NCBI GenBank assembly: GCA_016707115.1
Contig: JADJIH010000012.1
Location: forward strand, 1 to 34,062
Length of the DNA stretch: 34,062 nucleotides
DNA from: Ignavibacteriales bacterium
GTDB taxonomy: Bacteria > Bacteroidota > Ignavibacteria > Ignavibacteriales > Ignavibacteriaceae
Direction of reading: 5' to 3'
The notes beneath the pieces are model-generated. The model saw nothing but the letters and a program-made list of their open reading frames with translations, had not been told where the DNA came from and ran no database searches. The translations under genes and the position numbers were made by a program. Numbering within the stretch: position 1 is the first letter of the stretch; each line of letters starts with the position of its first letter. Of this stretch, positions 6,302 to 14,370 are shown piece after piece.

Positions 6302-8170
6302 TCATCTATTTTGAATAAACGGAATGCGAATTGTAAAGGTTGTTCCTTTTCCTAAATCACTATTTACAGTTATCGTTCCGTTATGATTATCAATAATTCC
6401 CCAAATCACTGCAAGTCCAAGTCCGTTTCCTTTTTGTCCTTTGGTTGAAAAGAAAGGATCAAATATTTTTGGTAAATCTTCGTTGTTAATTCCACTACCT
6501 GTATCTGTAACTTTTATTTCAATGTATTCCTTTAATCCGGCTGAATCAACAGAATCCCATTTTTCCCAATTACTACCTTCTGAAGAGCAAACCTCATAAA
6601 TTCCTTCACCACTTATTTCAAATGCTAAAATCGGTGCTCCGCATTTTGGACAGGTTTTATTTTCCAGTACTAAAGAATTATTACAATCCGGGCATACATA
6701 TTTTGCATCTTTACCGATTTTAAATCCAACATCAAAGTTATTTCTGTGTTTACCATAAACCGGATCAAGATGAACCATACCTTCCTTACCATCTGATACA
6801 ACTTTTACTTTTAAAGAAGGCATTCCATCAATCTTATAATCATTATCTATAAGGCTATGTCTTTTTCTGCAAGTTGCTTTTTTAATTTGTGTTGTACCAA
6901 AAGGGGTTAAAGAAATTTTTTGTGTTGTTAATGTAATTGTTCCGCCGGTATTCCCAATTGCATCACATGCATTTACAAATAAATTAATAAACACTTGTTC
7001 CATTTGATTTGAATCAACGGTAATCTTCGGAAGATTATTATCAATTTGCTTTACAATTTTAACTTTGTTTATCGAAAGCTGATTATCAATAACCGCAACC
7101 GCTTTAATAATTATTTCATTAATATCTGCATCAATTTTTTTAGGAACAGATTGACGAGCAAAATCAAGCAAGCTTTTTACAATTTCTCTACTTCTTATTG
7201 TTTCTCGCACAATTACTTTTAGATCTTCCTGAAACTCGGGATTATCTTTCGTTCTCTTTAATAGAAAACTGCTGTATGTCAATACACCTGTTAACGGATT
7301 ATTAATTTCGTGAGCAACACCGGCAGCCAATCTTCCTAATGAGGCCATTTTATCAGATTGGAATAATTGCATTCTGGCTTCTGCTAATTTCTTGGTCATA
7401 TTATTAAATGATGTACCAAGTTTTCCGATTTCGTCTTCGCCCATTTCTTTGATTGTATAATTGAGGTTTCCCTGGCTTACTTGTAGTGTTCCGTTTAGCA
7501 AATCATTAACCGGTCTGGAAACCCAACGACGGATAAAAAATGCAATCAATAATCCTAATGCTATAATTGCGATTATTGAAAAACCAACAATTTTCCATTC
7601 ACTGTTTAAAATTGCTTTATCAACTTCCGCAAGTGAAATGGATACATCTAATACACCCAACACTTTTTGATCTTTTGGATGTGCATGGCAATCAGAATTC
7701 CAGCAGGATTTTTCGTTGTAGATCGGAGTGATTATTCCAATTACACGATTTGAATCCGGATGAACTCTAAATATTCTTGTTCGTTCAGTTATAGAAATCT
7801 GTTCAAGAGGCTTATCTTCAGCATGGCAAGCGTAACAGCTCTCCTCACGTTTGTCAACCATTTTATTAATATAGGTGGAATCAGAGGAATAAATTATTTC
7901 CCCAAATTTATTAATTATTCTAACATCACGAATTTGAGGTTGCGTGCCAATTGAATTTATTGTTTGTTGGATTCTATCACGTTGATTTAACATCATATCA
8001 AATCTTGTACTTGATACAACAGTTTCTCCAAGCTGATTTGCATGACGTTCAACTTCAGATATTAAATTGCTGCTTTGCGATTTGACATTGAAGTACGCAA
8101 AAACTCCAATGATTATCAGAGTAGTAAATGCGACAACAAATATTAAACGGAATCCAATTTTATTAAACAT
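6302..8170 (-). CDS. Heme-c-containing sensor histidine kinase with zinc-ribbon insert
   Basis: 622 residues. Order: membrane helix (8-27), periplasmic sensor (28-192), second membrane helix (193-213), HAMP (215-268), HisKA with phospho-acceptor His287 in A-H-E-I-N-N-P, then a split ATPase domain. The periplasmic part holds two heme-c attachment motifs, C-Y-A-C-H (112-116) and C-W-N-S-D-C-H (156-162, four residues between the cysteines), so it should be a di-heme redox or ligand sensor. In the ATPase domain the N box is at 396-406, but about 130 residues are inserted before the G1 box D-T-G-S-G (556-560). The insert contains C-P-D-C (493-496) and C-P-K-C (507-510), a zinc ribbon, and a further Cys/His group near 434-438. 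The G2 box G-N-G-L-G-L is intact. It lies downstream of the 13-heme cytochrome gene and directly upstream of its likely response regulators. Confidence 0.9.
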   Translation of the reverse strand: MFNKIGFRLIFVVAFTTLIIIGVFAYFNVKSQSSNLISEVERHANQLGETVVSSTRFDMMLNQRDRIQQTINSIGTQPQIRDVRIINKFGEIIYSSDSTYINKMVDKREESCYACHAEDKPLEQISITERTRIFRVHPDSNRVIGIITPIYNEKSCWNSDCHAHPKDQKVLGVLDVSISLAEVDKAILNSEWKIVGFSIIAIIALGLLIAFFIRRWVSRPVNDLLNGTLQVSQGNLNYTIKEMGEDEIGKLGTSFNNMTKKLAEARMQLFQSDKMASLGRLAAGVAHEINNPLTGVLTYSSFLLKRTKDNPEFQEDLKVIVRETIRSREIVKSLLDFARQSVPKKIDADINEIIIKAVAVIDNQLSINKVKIVKQIDNNLPKITVDSNQMEQVFINLFVNACDAIGNTGGTITLTTQKISLTPFGTTQIKKATCRKRHSLIDNDYKIDGMPSLKVKVVSDGKEGMVHLDPVYGKHRNNFDVGFKIGKDAKYVCPDCNNSLVLENKTCPKCGAPILAFEISGEGIYEVCSSEGSNWEKWDSVDSAGLKEYIEIKVTDTGSGINNEDLPKIFDPFFSTKGQKGNGLGLAVIWGIIDNHNGTITVNSDLGKGTTFTIRIPFIQNR

Positions 8171-8303
8171 TGATATAAATTAAATTATTTTCACTATTTC
8201 GCCATTAATCGTGACGAATAACTAAAGTCCATTCCACAAGCAAAAATAGTTATTGCAAACGAGTCCTCGAGTGAATCAATCTATTAATCTATAGTATCAC
8301 CTT

Positions 8304-8340
8304 TAGATTGCTTCGCTCCCAAATCATCGCTCACAATGAA
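8304..8340. repeat. Decayed copy of the intergenic palindromic repeat
   Basis: The stretch beginning AGATTGCTTCGCTC and ending CGCTCACAATGAA matches the right arm of the 3664-3747 element with several changes. It lies in the 179-base gap between the cytochrome and the sensor kinase genes. The left arm is not recognisable. Confidence 0.45.
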
Positions 8341-8349
8341 ATTGCTATA

Positions 8350-9492
8350 TTACTTACCAACCACCTTTCCTGGTTTTTGTTTTGGAAAACTAAAATCTTC
8401 ATGGCAGCCATCGCAAGATGGTTTTTTACCATAATTATTTTCTGTATGACAATCTTCACAACTCAATTCTGAGTGCATTTCATCAAGTTGTAAACCGGTT
8501 ACAGAATGTTTAAAGTTTTCGCTATTCCAACCTTTATGACAACCAGAACACTTATTATCTACTTTTTTGTATGGAAGTTTTGAACCGTGACATTTTGCAC
8601 AGGATAAATTAATATGATATTTATTCAATGCCCAGCCTGTTTTCTTACCATGATCAAAAGGTTCAAGTGTTTTTTCGTTATGGCATTTGCTGCAATTTTC
8701 AGATTTACTATGACAGCTTATGCAGTTTTTATGTTGATCTTCAAATGTCTTTTTAGTTATAACTTTCTGATTTTTATTCTTATCAGTTTTATTAACATCG
8801 TGACATTTAATACAACTTTCATGTTTATGGCAGGTTGTGCAGCTTAATCCAAATTTCTTAGTATGATCATCATGGTAAAATGTAACGAATTTTCCTTTAT
8901 CAGATTTAGTTTCATAAACTAATTTTGTTGGTTCAAGAATTATCGGATGTTCCTTGCCCGCATATTTCTTTTGCAAACTTTCATTTTTAACATCCTTCAA
9001 ATCTTTCTTTGGTGTATGGCAGGTATTACAGCCCGTTTCATGACTCCATTCCCGATGGCAATCCATACACTGTCTGTGGTATGCTCCTTTTAAATCTGGA
9101 ATGCTAACGTCTTCACGTTTCCTTGAAGTTTCATGACAGCTATTACATTTTAATATTGGTCCCGATGTATTATGATGATGACATCCTTCGCATCCACCGC
9201 CCATGTTAGACATTTGCGCATGAAGCTTGTGAGAAAAATAAACCGGTCCATATCTATCATTTAGTTCATTGATTGTAATAAGTTCAGGAGTTTCTTCTGG
9301 CTTTTGATATACTGTTGCTATTTTTTCTCTTGGGCAGATAACAAAACAAGGATCACTTTTTGTTGGAACATCACACGAGTGACAAGTTTTACAACTAATG
9401 TTAAGCTTCGAGTGATCTTTACCCGGACTTTGTTGTGCGTTAATCGAAATAACAAAAAATATTACAATAAATATCGCAAATAACTTTTTCAT
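8350..9492 (-). CDS. Periplasmic multiheme cytochrome c, 13 CxxCH motifs
   Basis: 380 residues with a clear signal peptide (M-K-K-L-F-A-I-F-I-V-I-F-F-V, cleavage near residue 19-20). Thirteen C-x-x-C-H heme-attachment motifs are spread over the mature protein, with many extra histidines as distal ligands, as in the cytochrome c3/c7 superfamily. Such proteins carry electrons in the periplasm. Near the N-terminus the first heme motif runs into an unusual non-heme cysteine group: S-C-D-V-P, then D-P-C-F-V-I-C-P-R. The ATG overlaps the stop of the NrfD gene by one base (TAATG), so cytochrome, NrfD and ferredoxin form one operon. Together they resemble the cytochrome/ferredoxin/NrfD redox complexes of sulfate and metal reducers (Hmc, Ohc, Nhc and Geobacter Cbc types). 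The electron partner cannot be told from sequence. Confidence 0.92.
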   Translation of the reverse strand: MKKLFAIFIVIFFVISINAQQSPGKDHSKLNISCKTCHSCDVPTKSDPCFVICPREKIATVYQKPEETPELITINELNDRYGPVYFSHKLHAQMSNMGGGCEGCHHHNTSGPILKCNSCHETSRKREDVSIPDLKGAYHRQCMDCHREWSHETGCNTCHTPKKDLKDVKNESLQKKYAGKEHPIILEPTKLVYETKSDKGKFVTFYHDDHTKKFGLSCTTCHKHESCIKCHDVNKTDKNKNQKVITKKTFEDQHKNCISCHSKSENCSKCHNEKTLEPFDHGKKTGWALNKYHINLSCAKCHGSKLPYKKVDNKCSGCHKGWNSENFKHSVTGLQLDEMHSELSCEDCHTENNYGKKPSCDGCHEDFSFPKQKPGKVVGK

Positions 9493-10736
9493 TACTTTAC
9501 TCCTCTTATTGTGTATTTAGATTGAGGAGCGGTTTGTTTGCCAGGCAAACTGATAACCGGAAAATTAAGAACAATAAATCTGTATGCTAGTACCAGCATT
9601 GCAACAAATCCTACAGTAACAGAAATTTCACCAAATGAGGGGAAGTATGATTCTGTGCTGTAAGGCGGAGTGTACGCAACTACAAAATTGTTAATTCTAT
9701 TTAACAGCACACCAAATACAACTAATGCTGAAGCTATAAAAAAGTAATGGAGGCGATTTTAATACTTTTGCAGATAAAAACATTCTTAATGGAATTATTA
9801 CTCCGAATAACATCTCAATTGTAAACATTATGCTTGCAGTATTAAATTCTCCTAAGTAAACAAATGTTTCGCGAATGAACATATCTCCTATTTTAGCAGC
9901 AAGATAAATTCCAAGCAATGGTGCGATCATCGATCCTAATTTTGATAAAATATGCATTTCAGGTTTTAAACCAAGTGAGCGTGATGCATTAATGATTCAA
10001 ATATGACCATAGGAAATCCAACTGCAACTGCAGATAATAAAAATAATAATGGAAGCACAGGCGTCTGCCACAATGGGTGCATCTTTGGTCCGGCAATTAC
10101 CATTAATGTTCCTAAAGAAGATTGATGAAGTGAAGAAAGAACCACTCCTGCAATAATAAAAACAAACATGGTTTTTGAAAGACCGCGATCAAGTAAACGT
10201 AAGATTTTATCGATTATTTTATTCAGACCTGAAAGAAACCCAGGCAAATTAACTTTGCCGATAAATCTCTCAGTAACTACAGGAAGAAATTCGATATATA
10301 GGACAGTAAGATAAATCATTACGCAAATACCAACTTCAAAAAGTGCTGAGTTGCCATTCCACATTACAAGCGGATGCCAGATGAAATACCACCTTCCGAT
10401 ATCAACAAAAACTCCCATAGCAACAAAAGTATATCCAAGCATTGCTGTTAACAAAGCAGGGCGTATAATGGCGTGATATTCATCTTTGTGCATTATGTGC
10501 CCGAGAGCAGCTGTTGTAAAACCGCCAGCAGCTAAAGCAACTCCGGCAGCAACATCAACCCCGATCCATAATCCCCACGGGTATTGATTATTTAAATTTG
10601 TAACTGCTCCGATTCCAAAAAAGAATCTGCCCATTAAAAAAACTAAACCGTTTAATGCAATAATAATTAAGGCAATAACGCCGGGAGTAAAAAATTTATG
10701 CTTGATTGGAACCGGATTATGTAATTCGTTACTCAT
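9492..10736 (-). CDS. NrfD/HybB-family quinone-reacting membrane subunit (two frameshifts)
   Basis: Read as one gene of 414 residues with two single-base errors. The first part (10736 down to about 9990) has 256 residues and about seven membrane segments. It includes H-P-L-W-Q-T-P-V-L-P-L-L-F-L-L-S-A and F-P-M-V-I-F-E-S, hallmarks of the HybB/NrfD family. A base appears missing near 9990: the next frame continues A-S-R-S-L-G-L-K-P-E-M. A base appears added in a run of six A at 9738-9743, after which the frame continues L-N-R-I-N-N-F-V-V to the end. The two errors cancel: the whole span is exactly 415 codons. NrfD-type subunits exchange electrons and protons with menaquinone and pair with a periplasmic ferredoxin. 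The ATG directly follows the ferredoxin stop codon, and the end overlaps the cytochrome start. Confidence 0.88.
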
Positions 10737-11639
10737 TTATTTTATCTCCTCATCTAATTCTTTGCGTCGCTTAGAAATCCACATAATTCCTCCGAGTAAT
10801 GCATATAATGATACTGGTGGAACAAAGTATGCAAAGATTCCATGTTGTATTGATTCTGAAACACCAGGTGCAGGTTTTTGTCCAAGTTTGGGGAAATCCA
10901 GCTCAGCAAATTCTTTATTTGCTAAATACATCCATGATGTTCCTCCAACTTCATATTCTCCAAAAATATGATCAACATATCGGTCAGGATTTCTTTTAAT
11001 TCTATCGCGTGCAATCTTAACCAATTCAGTTCTTGTTCCATAAGTGAGTGCCTCGGCAGGACAAATGTTTACGCAAGCAGGAAGTTTTCCTTCTTTAGTC
11101 CTTTCAAAACAAAAATCACATTTCATGATCTGAGGATTGAGTGCTTTTTCATATTCAAATGCCGGCACTTGAAAAGGACAAGCTGCCATGCAATAACGGC
11201 AACCGATACACATATCTGTGTCCCATGTAACTGTACCGTTTTCGTGTTTTTCAAAAGCTCCAACAATGCAAGCGGAAACGCATGCAGGATGATCGCAATG
11301 CATACATTGTACTTTTACATCCAGCGGTAAATTTGAATTTTTTCCTGGAGAGTATTCATTAATAACTGTTAATGCAGTATGATCAGGTCTTCTTTTTGTT
11401 TCTAAAACTTTTCGATCTTCATAGGAATCTAAATTTCCAGAAGGTAAATTATGAGCTTCCTTGCATGCCCACTCACAGTTTCTGCAGCCGACACAAACAG
11501 TTGTGTCAACTAGAACCCCCATTCTATCTTCAGATAAAATATTTTTAGGACCAGCCTTTGCCGTTGATGAAAGTCCAGTAACACCAGCACCAATTAAAGC
11601 GGTAGATTTGAGGAAATCTCGGCGACTTTTGCCAGACAT
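10737..11639 (-). CDS. Tat-exported ferredoxin subunit, four 4Fe-4S motifs, HybA/HmcB-like
   Basis: 300 residues. The N-terminus has a twin-arginine signal, S-R-R-D-F-L-K, followed by a hydrophobic stretch ending A-K-A near residue 29, so the folded protein should be exported with its clusters. Sixteen cysteines form four 4Fe-4S sites: 49/52/55/59, 112/115/120/124, 144/147/150/154 and 174/177/189/193. A C-terminal membrane helix (about 267-288) anchors it, as in HybA and HmcB. It probably transfers electrons between the NrfD-type membrane subunit and the periplasmic 13-heme cytochrome. It is the first gene of the operon, with a very strong ribosome site (AAAGGAGGGG at 11643-11652) a few bases before the ATG. 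Catalytic direction (quinone reduction or oxidation) is unknown. Confidence 0.92.
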   Translation of the reverse strand: MSGKSRRDFLKSTALIGAGVTGLSSTAKAGPKNILSEDRMGVLVDTTVCVGCRNCEWACKEAHNLPSGNLDSYEDRKVLETKRRPDHTALTVINEYSPGKNSNLPLDVKVQCMHCDHPACVSACIVGAFEKHENGTVTWDTDMCIGCRYCMAACPFQVPAFEYEKALNPQIMKCDFCFERTKEGKLPACVNICPAEALTYGTRTELVKIARDRIKRNPDRYVDHIFGEYEVGGTSWMYLANKEFAELDFPKLGQKPAPGVSESIQHGIFAYFVPPVSLYALLGGIMWISKRRKELDEEIK

Positions 11640-11953
11640 TTTCCCCTCCTTTCAAAAAATTTCCAAAATTATAAAAAGATGTTAAAATCTGATTAAAATA
11701 TGGATACAAAATCATACCATCTTTTAAGAAAAAAATAATCTTATGGAAAAGTTAGAATTTGTTTCAATCAGCAAGAGTTGCAAAGCAGAAATGATTTACA
11801 ACTAGAATTTTAACTATTATAAATTCTCATTGATGGTAAGTAAAAAGGTTTTTTTTTTATGATAGAGAATAAATTGAAGTCTATTAAAACTTGTCAATTA
11901 AATAATATTTACGAATGGCAATTTAGGATCAAACCTTAAAACAGACTAAAATG
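11640..11953. other. Intergenic region upstream of the redox operon
   Basis: This 314-base AT-rich gap lies between the end of the HtpX gene and the ferredoxin start, both on the minus strand. It must hold the promoter of the redox operon. A strong Shine-Dalgarno sequence (AAAGGAGGGG) is at 11643-11652. On the minus strand a TTGACA is followed 17 bases later by the poor -10 match ATTTAT; I do not assert it. No gene, RNA or clear sigma-54 site was seen. Confidence 0.5.
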
Positions 11954-13174
11954 CTAGTGTGAAATGTTATGAATTCTTCCGCATTTAGGACAGGTTACTG
12001 AGCTACTTTTAAAATCCGGCGGTACTTTTATTTTGATTCCACAAGTACAATTGATAAAAAGAAAATCATTAAGCTTCATCATTAAATCACCAACTTCCCT
12101 TTTAACCTGCTTATCAGTTTCAAATGAAGTTTGCGAAAGTTCCGAATCTCTTAATGAAATTTTTGATGAATCAGTTAATCCCGATTGTGGAATTAATCCT
12201 GAGGTTTTTCCTTTTACAGAATTAAAAGCATTCTGATAGTTAGCATAATTAACACCTTGAGTCATTGAACGTAAAATATTAATTCTTTCTGTTATCGGTG
12301 GATGCGTACTTGTAACGTTTGAGAGCTGCATTCCTTTTTTCTTTAATGGGTTGATAATGTACATCGGAGCGGTAACTTTATTTGCAGTTTTAAGATCTAG
12401 ATTTGAACCGGAAATCTTTTCAAGTGCTGAAGCTAATCCATCAGGATATCTTGTTAATCTAACTGCAGATGCATCAGCCAGATATTCTCTTTTTCTTGAA
12501 ATAGCAAAGTAAAGAAGCTGAGCCATTATCGGACCAAGAATAGCCAAAGCGATTGCAAGCACCAGAATAATGATTTGTGCCTGTCCACCTTTATCTGATG
12601 ATTTAGATTTGTATCTGGAACCGCCGCCAAACCATAAACTTCTCGTAAAAACTTCAGCCATTAAAGTAATTGCACCGAGCATCATTCCTGCGAATGTCAT
12701 TACTAAAACATCACGATTTATAATATGTGACATTTCATGCGCAACAACACCTTGAAGTTCATCACGATTTAAAGTTCCTAATAATCCTGCAGTAACTGCA
12801 ATAGCAGAATTTTCGGGTTTAATTCCCGTTGCAAAAGCATTTGGTGCAGCATCAGCAATAATATAGATTTTTGGTTGATGAGGCAGGTTTGCTGCAATTC
12901 TCATTTCCTCAACAACATTATACAATTGAGGATGAACATCTTTTGTAACTTCTTTTGCACCGCTAACAGCAAGTAGAATTTTACTTCCGGCAAAGTAACT
13001 TACCATTGATAAAATTCCCCAAAGCATCAGCGCAAAGAAAATACCAAGAAAGCCTCCGCTTTCAGGTTCATAGAAACTACCAAAAGTAAAACCTATCAGG
13101 ATGAGAAGTAATCCCATCCCGATAAAAATAAAAATTGATTTTCTTCTGTTGGCTTGTATCAGTTCCCACATCAT
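11954..13174 (-). CDS. htpX: HtpX-like M48 membrane metalloprotease with C-terminal zinc ribbon
   Basis: About 406 residues. Two N-terminal membrane helices are followed by the M48 catalytic domain. The zinc site is V-V-A-H-E-M-S-H-I-I-N-R-D (HExxH) with the downstream glutamate in R-E-Y-L-A-D-A-S-A; a further pair of membrane helices lies between them. HtpX degrades damaged membrane proteins with its active site facing the cytosol. The C-terminus carries an added zinc-ribbon-like tail, C-T-C-G then C-P-K-C-G, not part of the standard HtpX of about 290 residues. A linker of roughly 80 polar residues separates the two. I chose the ATG at 13174; a TTG six bases upstream and an ATG three bases downstream are alternatives. 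LemA lies 18 bases upstream on the same strand, a common pairing. Confidence 0.88.
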   Translation of the reverse strand: MMWELIQANRRKSIFIFIGMGLLLILIGFTFGSFYEPESGGFLGIFFALMLWGILSMVSYFAGSKILLAVSGAKEVTKDVHPQLYNVVEEMRIAANLPHQPKIYIIADAAPNAFATGIKPENSAIAVTAGLLGTLNRDELQGVVAHEMSHIINRDVLVMTFAGMMLGAITLMAEVFTRSLWFGGGSRYKSKSSDKGGQAQIIILVLAIALAILGPIMAQLLYFAISRKREYLADASAVRLTRYPDGLASALEKISGSNLDLKTANKVTAPMYIINPLKKKGMQLSNVTSTHPPITERINILRSMTQGVNYANYQNAFNSVKGKTSGLIPQSGLTDSSKISLRDSELSQTSFETDKQVKREVGDLMMKLNDFLFINCTCGIKIKVPPDFKSSSVTCPKCGRIHNISH

Positions 13175-13192
13175 AAACAAAAATATCCTGTA

Positions 13193-13750
13193 TTAAGAAA
13201 AACTAACTTTTGGGACTGCTTTTTCTGTCTTGTCTTCAATCTCAAAGAATTCTTCTTCTTTAAAGCTGAACATTCCTGCTACGATGTTTGAAGGAAACAT
13301 CTGAATTTTATTATTAAAAAATAAAACCTGATCATTATAAGCCTGGCGTGCAAAAGAAATTTTATTTTCTGTAGATGTTAATTCTTCCTGCAATGCTAGA
13401 AAATTTTGATTTGCTTTTAAGTCTGGATAATTTTCAACCTGCACACGCAATTGACCAAGAGCACCGCTTAACAAACCTTCAGCAGCAGCTTTTTCACCAA
13501 CAGTTCCGGCATCCATAGCCTGACTGCGGTACTTAGTAATGTTTTCCATTACCTGTCGCTCGTGAGTCATATAACCTTTTACGGTTTCGATAAGATTAGG
13601 AATTAGATCGTGTCTTCTTTTTAACTGCACATCAATTTGTGACCATGCATTTTTAACACGGTTTCTTAAACCAACTAATGAGTTGTATATCGAGACGAAG
13701 AAAAAACCTATGACTACAACAATTACAATGAAAACTATGAAGAAAGTCAT
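13193..13750 (-). CDS. lemA: LemA-family protein
   Basis: 185 residues, the usual LemA length. One N-terminal membrane helix (about 2-22) is followed by an alpha-helical bundle with the family signature Y-N-S-L-V-G-L-R-N-R-V-K-N-A-W-S-Q-I-D-V and L-K-R-R-H-D-L-I-P-N-L. LemA proteins are membrane-anchored with the helical part outside the cytosol in the usual model; their function is not settled. The gene has a textbook ribosome site, AAAGGAGG, before its ATG. It sits just upstream of the HtpX-like protease gene, an arrangement seen in many bacteria, which suggests joint work in membrane protein quality control. That role is inference. Confidence 0.92.
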   Translation of the reverse strand: MTFFIVFIVIVVVIGFFFVSIYNSLVGLRNRVKNAWSQIDVQLKRRHDLIPNLIETVKGYMTHERQVMENITKYRSQAMDAGTVGEKAAAEGLLSGALGQLRVQVENYPDLKANQNFLALQEELTSTENKISFARQAYNDQVLFFNNKIQMFPSNIVAGMFSFKEEEFFEIEDKTEKAVPKVSFS

Positions 13751-13807
13751 TATGCCTCCTTTAATATATAAGTATGAGATTTCGTTTTATGAAAAACATA
13801 GATTTAG

Positions 13808-14182
13808 TTATTCACCAAACAATTCTTTTAACATTTGGATTATTCTACTGTTATGTTCTTCAGCAGATATTAATATTGATTTCAATTCACCGTTATCAAA
13901 CCAAACACCATGGTCATCAACACATTTATCTATAATTATTCCAGTGTTTTCAAATTCAACTTTATCCATTTTCTTTTTACAATTGGGACATCTTCTTTTT
14001 ATCTCATCAAAATCATTTTTAACTGAAAATGATTTTGCAATTTCTTTTTGATCCGCATTTGTAAATATCAAATCCAATTCGCCATTATCCAGCCAGATGC
14101 CTTTGCAAGCAGTACAATAATCAATCTCAACTTGATTAAGCTCTAAAATAACCATTGGATTTTTACAAGCGGGACAATTCAT
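13808..14182 (-). CDS. Small protein with two TFIIB-type zinc ribbons
   Basis: 124 residues built of two copies of the zf-TFIIB zinc-ribbon module. The first reads C-P-A-C at residues 4-7 and C-T-A-C-K-G-I-W-L-D-N-G-E-L around 38-51. The second reads C-P-N-C near 65-68 and K-C-V-D-D-H-G-V-W-F-D-N-G-E-L, where the fourth metal ligand would be His in place of Cys. The G-x-W-x-D-x-G-E-L tail after each ribbon is the family hallmark. Such proteins bind zinc; their job in bacteria is mostly unknown. It lies 57 bases upstream of LemA on the same strand and may belong to the LemA-HtpX transcription unit, whose last protein also ends in a zinc ribbon. Confidence 0.85.
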   Translation of the reverse strand: MNCPACKNPMVILELNQVEIDYCTACKGIWLDNGELDLIFTNADQKEIAKSFSVKNDFDEIKRRCPNCKKKMDKVEFENTGIIIDKCVDDHGVWFDNGELKSILISAEEHNSRIIQMLKELFGE

Positions 14183-14370
14183 AATTCTAAAATTTTGTGT
14201 ATGTGAAATTGCGAAGAAATAATATCATATAAAAACAGAAGAAACAATATTTATTAAGTATTTAATTTTCGAGTGGTTTAAAAAATAGAATAGTAATATC
14301 ATTTTGCATATAAATGGTTCTAACTATATAATTTTAATATAATATTTGAATTAATTTTCGAAGTTTATTA

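Noticed and set aside
9690..9995. Programmed frameshifting in the NrfD gene
   Set aside because: One shift is a lost base, the other an extra base in an A run; NrfD genes are not known to use frameshifting, and the indels fit common sequencing errors also seen elsewhere in the window.
10700..11330. Plus-strand frames opposite the ferredoxin gene
   Set aside because: They are mirror frames of a clearly coding gene, with no domain and no ribosome sites.
11640..11953. Sigma-54 promoter for the redox operon
   Set aside because: No TGGCAC-N5-TTGC match was found on the minus strand, and the associated regulators lack an AAA+ sigma-54 activation domain.
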